Positions 7,008-9,491 of a stretch of DNA of 9,491 nucleotides are shown piece after piece; the first letter of the stretch is position 1, and each line of letters starts with the position of its first letter. Location: contig WFUY01000526.1 of the NCBI GenBank assembly GCA_015484715.1, positions 1 to 9,491 on the forward strand. The letters run 5' to 3'. This stretch comes from Thermoflexales bacterium (lineage in GTDB: Bacteria > Chloroflexota > Anaerolineae > S140-20). The position numbers and the translations under genes were made by a program. The notes under the pieces were generated by a model. The model ran no database searches and was not told where the DNA came from. It saw only the letters and a list, made by a program, of their open reading frames with translations.

Positions 7008-8840
7008 ATGGCTGGATTGATCGGCTGGGTTGGGCAGGCGAGTCGCGAGCAGGTCGAGCAAGGGTTGCGGCGGATGGCCGCTGCGATGCCCCGGCGCGAT
7101 GCGCTCCGGGCGGACCTCTACGCGGACGAGGGGATCGGGTTGGGGCGGCTCCACCTGGGCACCCTCAACCCGGAGCCCCAGCCCCTCTGGAACGAGGACC
7201 GTTCCCTCGCCATCGTGATGGAGGGGGAGGTCTACGACTACGCCGACGAGAAGCGGCGTCTGATGGAGCGTGGCCACCGCTTCCCGGTGGGCAACGATGT
7301 CGAGTTTGTGCTTCACCTCTTTGAGGAGTACGGACCGGAGGCGCTCCCTCGTCTCAACGGGGCCTTCGTCGCGGCCATCTGGGACCTCCGACATCGGAGG
7401 CTCACCCTCTTCAACGATCGCTTTGGCCTTCAGGCCCTCTTCTACGTCCAGGTGGGCCGGCAGTTTCTCTTCGCCTCTTCGACCTGGCCCCTGCTGGCCC
7501 ATCCCGGCGTGGAGCCCCGGCTCGACCGGGTCGCCGTGGCCGAGTTCCTGACCTTTGAGTTCGTCCTGGGGGAGAGGACGCTGCTGGAGGGGATCTCCCT
7601 CCTGCCGCCGGCCACCTGCTTCGTCGTCCAGGACGGTCGGGTCCGAGAAGGGCGCTACTGGCACTTCCACTTCGCCCGACGCCATCGGCTCCACGAGAAC
7701 GGTTACTACGTGGAGGCCTGGACGGAGCGGATGGAGCGGGCCGTGGCGCGGCAGTTGCGGGACGATGGCCCCATCGGCGTTCAGTTGAGCGGGGGGTTGG
7801 ACTCCCGGGTGGTGTTGGCCTTCATCCGCTCCCGCCATCCGTCGGTTCACACTTTCACCTTCGGTCTGCCCGATAGCGACGACGCTCGGCTGGCCCGGGA
7901 GGTGGCCCGCCAGCTCCACACCGTGCACCACTTCCTGCCCTTGCGGCCCGACTTCGTGCGGGAGATCGCCGAGGAGGCCGTCCGGCTGAGCGATGGGCTG
8001 AAGAGCTGCGTCCACCTGCACGCCTTCGCCCAGGCCCGTCAGATGGCAGAGCATGTGCGGGCCGTCTACACCGGCTCCCTGGGGGATTCCCTGATGGGGG
8101 GGCACCTGAGCCGGAGCCTGTGGGCCTGTTACGACGAGGAGGAGTTGGCCCGCTCCCTCTTCCGCCAGTACAATGTTGTCTTCTCGCCTCCGGCGCTGTC
8201 CGCGCTGCTCGGGGAGGGCTTTGAAGACGGCTTGAGGGAGCAAGTCTTCGCCGACTTCCGGGCCACCCTGGCCGAATCTCGGGCCCGGCTCCAGGCCGAC
8301 GTCCGGGAGCACTTCTCCATCCGTCAGAGCGACCGGCGCTGGATCCTGGAGGGGCAGCGGCTGTTGCGCCACTACCTGATCGTGCGCACGCCCTTCTACG
8401 ACAACGACCTGGTGGATTTTATGCTCACCGTCCCGCCTGGACTGCGCTTCGAGGAATACCTCTACCGGATCGCCTTTCGCCGGGCCTTCCCCCGGCTGGC
8501 CAAGGTGCCGCTGGAGAAGACGGGGCTGCCCCTAGCACCTGGCATGCGCGACCTGCGCATCCGGCTGGGGCGACGGGTGCGCTGGTGGCTGCGTAGCGCA
8601 GGGCTTCGCTTTGTCGCCCCGCCCCGCCGGCGTCCCTACGCCGACTACAACGGCTGGCTGCGCACGACCCTGCGCCCCTGGGTCGAGGAGACGCTGCTGG
8701 GTCCTCAGGCCCGTCTGCGGGACCTCTTCCGGCCCCAGGCCGTTCAGGCACTGGTGGCCGAGCAGATGGCCGGTGCCGACCACGCCCGCCGGTTGGGGGT
8801 GCTGCTCACCCTGGAGCTCTGGCTGCGTCAGCTTTCCTGA
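7008..8840 (+). CDS. Asparagine-synthetase-like ATP-dependent amide ligase with degenerate glutaminase domain
   Basis: This 610-residue protein has the two-domain AsnB layout. The N-terminal Ntn (class II glutaminase) fold is recognisable from FNDRFGLQALFYV and LLEGISLLPPATCF. However, it starts MAGLIGWVG where active enzymes start MCGI.GW, so the catalytic Cys2 is Ala. The RGPD motif is absent, and the usual NGE.YN reads EGEVYD. The C-terminal synthetase domain keeps the ATP pyrophosphate loop SGGLDS (S261-S266). The usual GEGADELFGG loop reads GSLGDSLMGG (356-365), keeping the Asp but replacing both Glu. A Lys-rich segment KVPLEKTGLPL (K499, K504) follows. It therefore probably adenylates a carboxylate and uses ammonia or another amine, not glutamine (inference). 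Known cysteine-less relatives include beta-lactam synthetase and lasso-peptide cyclases. ATG 7008 fits the family N-terminus; GTG 6999 is the alternative. Confidence 0.85.
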   Translation: MAGLIGWVGQASREQVEQGLRRMAAAMPRRDALRADLYADEGIGLGRLHLGTLNPEPQPLWNEDRSLAIVMEGEVYDYADEKRRLMERGHRFPVGNDVEFVLHLFEEYGPEALPRLNGAFVAAIWDLRHRRLTLFNDRFGLQALFYVQVGRQFLFASSTWPLLAHPGVEPRLDRVAVAEFLTFEFVLGERTLLEGISLLPPATCFVVQDGRVREGRYWHFHFARRHRLHENGYYVEAWTERMERAVARQLRDDGPIGVQLSGGLDSRVVLAFIRSRHPSVHTFTFGLPDSDDARLAREVARQLHTVHHFLPLRPDFVREIAEEAVRLSDGLKSCVHLHAFAQARQMAEHVRAVYTGSLGDSLMGGHLSRSLWACYDEEELARSLFRQYNVVFSPPALSALLGEGFEDGLREQVFADFRATLAESRARLQADVREHFSIRQSDRRWILEGQRLLRHYLIVRTPFYDNDLVDFMLTVPPGLRFEEYLYRIAFRRAFPRLAKVPLEKTGLPLAPGMRDLRIRLGRRVRWWLRSAGLRFVAPPRRRPYADYNGWLRTTLRPWVEETLLGPQARLRDLFRPQAVQALVAEQMAGADHARRLGVLLTLELWLRQLS

Positions 8841-8911
8841 GCGCCCGTTGGAGGGGAGTTAGGCCCACTTCGCAGGTATCACGCAGAGTGGGAGAAGAGA
8901 GGTAGACGAAA
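8841..8911. other. Intergenic gap, operon end to lipoprotein gene
   Basis: These 71 bases hold a 6-bp inverted repeat (CCCACT 8864-8869, AGTGGG 8887-8892, 17-base loop) without a T-run, and the GAGAGGT ribosome binding site (8897-8903) of the next gene. No clear promoter is visible. This is the longest gap in the window and the place where base composition changes. Confidence 0.4.
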
Positions 8912-9214
8912 TTGAAAGAACTCAAATGGATAATGTTGCTGTTCTGCACAATGGCAGTAGTTGCCGCATGCACGAGCAATTCATCGGTTGATGTGACCAC
9001 TTCACTCCCGACGAAGACGCCGGTGACCGCTGTGATACCCTCACCCTCGCCGACACGGACGATCACGCCTTCACCGACGGCCACGAGCACACCGACTCCT
9101 TCTCCTGTGCCCACATTTGCCCCAACTCCGACAGCGACGCCCGATCCGGCTGCGATATGCCGGGTGCCTGGAGAGGACGGCCGTATTTTCGTCATCAGCG
9201 ATGAGGAGTTGTAA
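8912..9214 (+). CDS. Lipoprotein with Pro/Thr/Ser-rich linker, cut short by an in-frame TAA
   Basis: A TTG start at 8912 is preceded by GAGG (8899-8902). The first 20 residues form a lipoprotein signal peptide with a charged N-region, a hydrophobic core (WIMLLFCTMAVVAAC) and the lipobox VAAC, so C20 should be lipidated and the protein anchored outside the membrane. Residues 33-79 are a low-complexity Pro/Thr/Ser linker of the sort common in secreted Chloroflexota proteins. About 20 residues of ordinary sequence (ICRVPGEDGRIFVISDEEL) follow before TAA at 9212-9214. The same frame then continues open to the window end, so the 100-residue product is probably the stub of a longer protein. Base composition is lower in G/C than in the upstream operon. 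The function is unknown; this is likely a separate transcription unit. Confidence 0.7.
   Translation: MKELKWIMLLFCTMAVVAACTSNSSVDVTTSLPTKTPVTAVIPSPSPTRTITPSPTATSTPTPSPVPTFAPTPTATPDPAAICRVPGEDGRIFVISDEEL
9008..9148 (+). repeat. Low-complexity Pro/Thr/Ser-coding tract
   Basis: About 47 codons of imperfect (T/S)P-type repeats (for example PSPSPTRTITPSPTATSTPT) encode a flexible extracellular linker between the lipid anchor and the distal domain. Confidence 0.7.
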
Positions 9215-9491
9215 GAACACGATTTACGTTTGGAGGCGAAAACAGCCTTGCGGGAAGCCATTCGCAGGGAGTATCCCGGTTGGGCAGAGTACTCTCAGCA
9301 ATTGACTTTTGGGGAAATGGTGGTGACCCACGATTTGGTACGCATTCTGTTGGATGCAGGATATCCGTGCATAGAAGGACCGTGTCCTTATCAGATTTCG
9401 GTCAATCCGCAGGTCATTCTAACGGTGATGACGACGCAATACGGTGATGAACCGCCGCCTGATTTCGATGCGTGGCAGACGGCCAGACAGA
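9215..9491 (+). pseudogene. In-frame continuation of the lipoprotein after the stop codon, 3' partial
   Basis: Directly after the TAA at 9212-9214 the same frame stays open for 92 codons to the window end. It reads like ordinary protein: EHDLRLEAKTALREAIRREY, then PGWAEYSQQLTFGEMVVTHD, a Cys pair in GYPCIEGPCPYQ, and PPPDFDAWQTA. There is no well-placed start: TTG 9230 has no ribosome site, and ATG 9317 has only a GGGG two bases away. The simplest reading is that it is the distal domain of the lipoprotein, separated by a nonsense mutation or a base error. I do not recognise the domain. Composition is about half G/C (29 of 60 in 9301-9360). Confidence 0.6.

Noticed and set aside
6903..8372. 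489-codon minus-strand open frame
   Set aside because: Antisense shadow of the asparagine-synthetase-like gene. It is rich in Gln, Pro and Gly, with no domain pattern.
8864..8892. CCCACT/AGTGGG inverted repeat as a terminator
   Set aside because: The stem is only 6 bp with a 17-base loop and is followed by purines, not a T-run. A match of this size can occur by chance.
9117..9305. 62-codon plus-strand frame overlapping the lipoprotein
   Set aside because: It is out of frame with the lipoprotein signal, linker and continuation, has Arg/Pro/Ser-rich shadow composition, and ends while the lipoprotein frame stays open.
1..9491. tRNA, rRNA, CRISPR array, insertion sequence
   Set aside because: No spaced direct repeats, transposase motifs, terminal inverted repeats or RNA gene patterns were seen on reading both strands.

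Overview
The window is GC-rich (a hand count of 8221-8280 gives 37 of 60 G/C) and densely packed with plus-strand genes for building and exporting a surface glycan. TTG/GTG starts, near-zero intergenic spacing, and a lipoprotein with a long Pro/Thr/Ser linker of a kind common in Chloroflexota all point to a Chloroflexota-like bacterium (Anaerolineae or a relative). This is an inference from style, not a marker-gene assignment.

Layout: (1) 3-1184, the 3' part of a Wzz/CpsD-type tyrosine autokinase, cut off by the window start and ending in an unexpected excisionase/MerR-like helix-turn-helix. (2) 1165-1947 and 1975-3237, the Wzm permease and Wzt ATPase of an ABC-2 polysaccharide exporter; Wzt carries its own C-terminal glycan-recognition domain. 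(3) 3277-5001, a cytoplasmic alkaline-phosphatase-superfamily phosphodiesterase. (4) 5030-6262, a GT4 glycosyltransferase resembling PimB'. (5) 6295-7002, a GNAT acyltransferase. (6) 7008-8840, an asparagine-synthetase-like ligase whose glutaminase half lacks its catalytic cysteine. Genes overlap or lie within about 40 bases of each other with no visible terminator or promoter between them, so one transcript from 3 to 8840 is likely. (7) After a 71-base gap the composition drops to roughly half G/C, and a lipoprotein gene begins (8912). Its frame is broken by a single TAA at 9212-9214 and then stays open to the window end.

How the genes may work together (inference): the GT4 enzyme adds sugars to a lipid-linked glycan. 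The GNAT and the amide ligase may acylate or amidate a sugar or side group. The phosphodiesterase may trim or transfer a phospho-substituent. Wzm/Wzt exports the product once the Wzt C-terminal domain recognises its end, and the tyrosine kinase controls the process. The main oddities are the DNA-binding domain on the kinase, the cysteine-less amidotransferase, the interrupted lipoprotein, and a short dispersed repeat in the intergenic gaps that appears also to have supplied the tail of Wzt.
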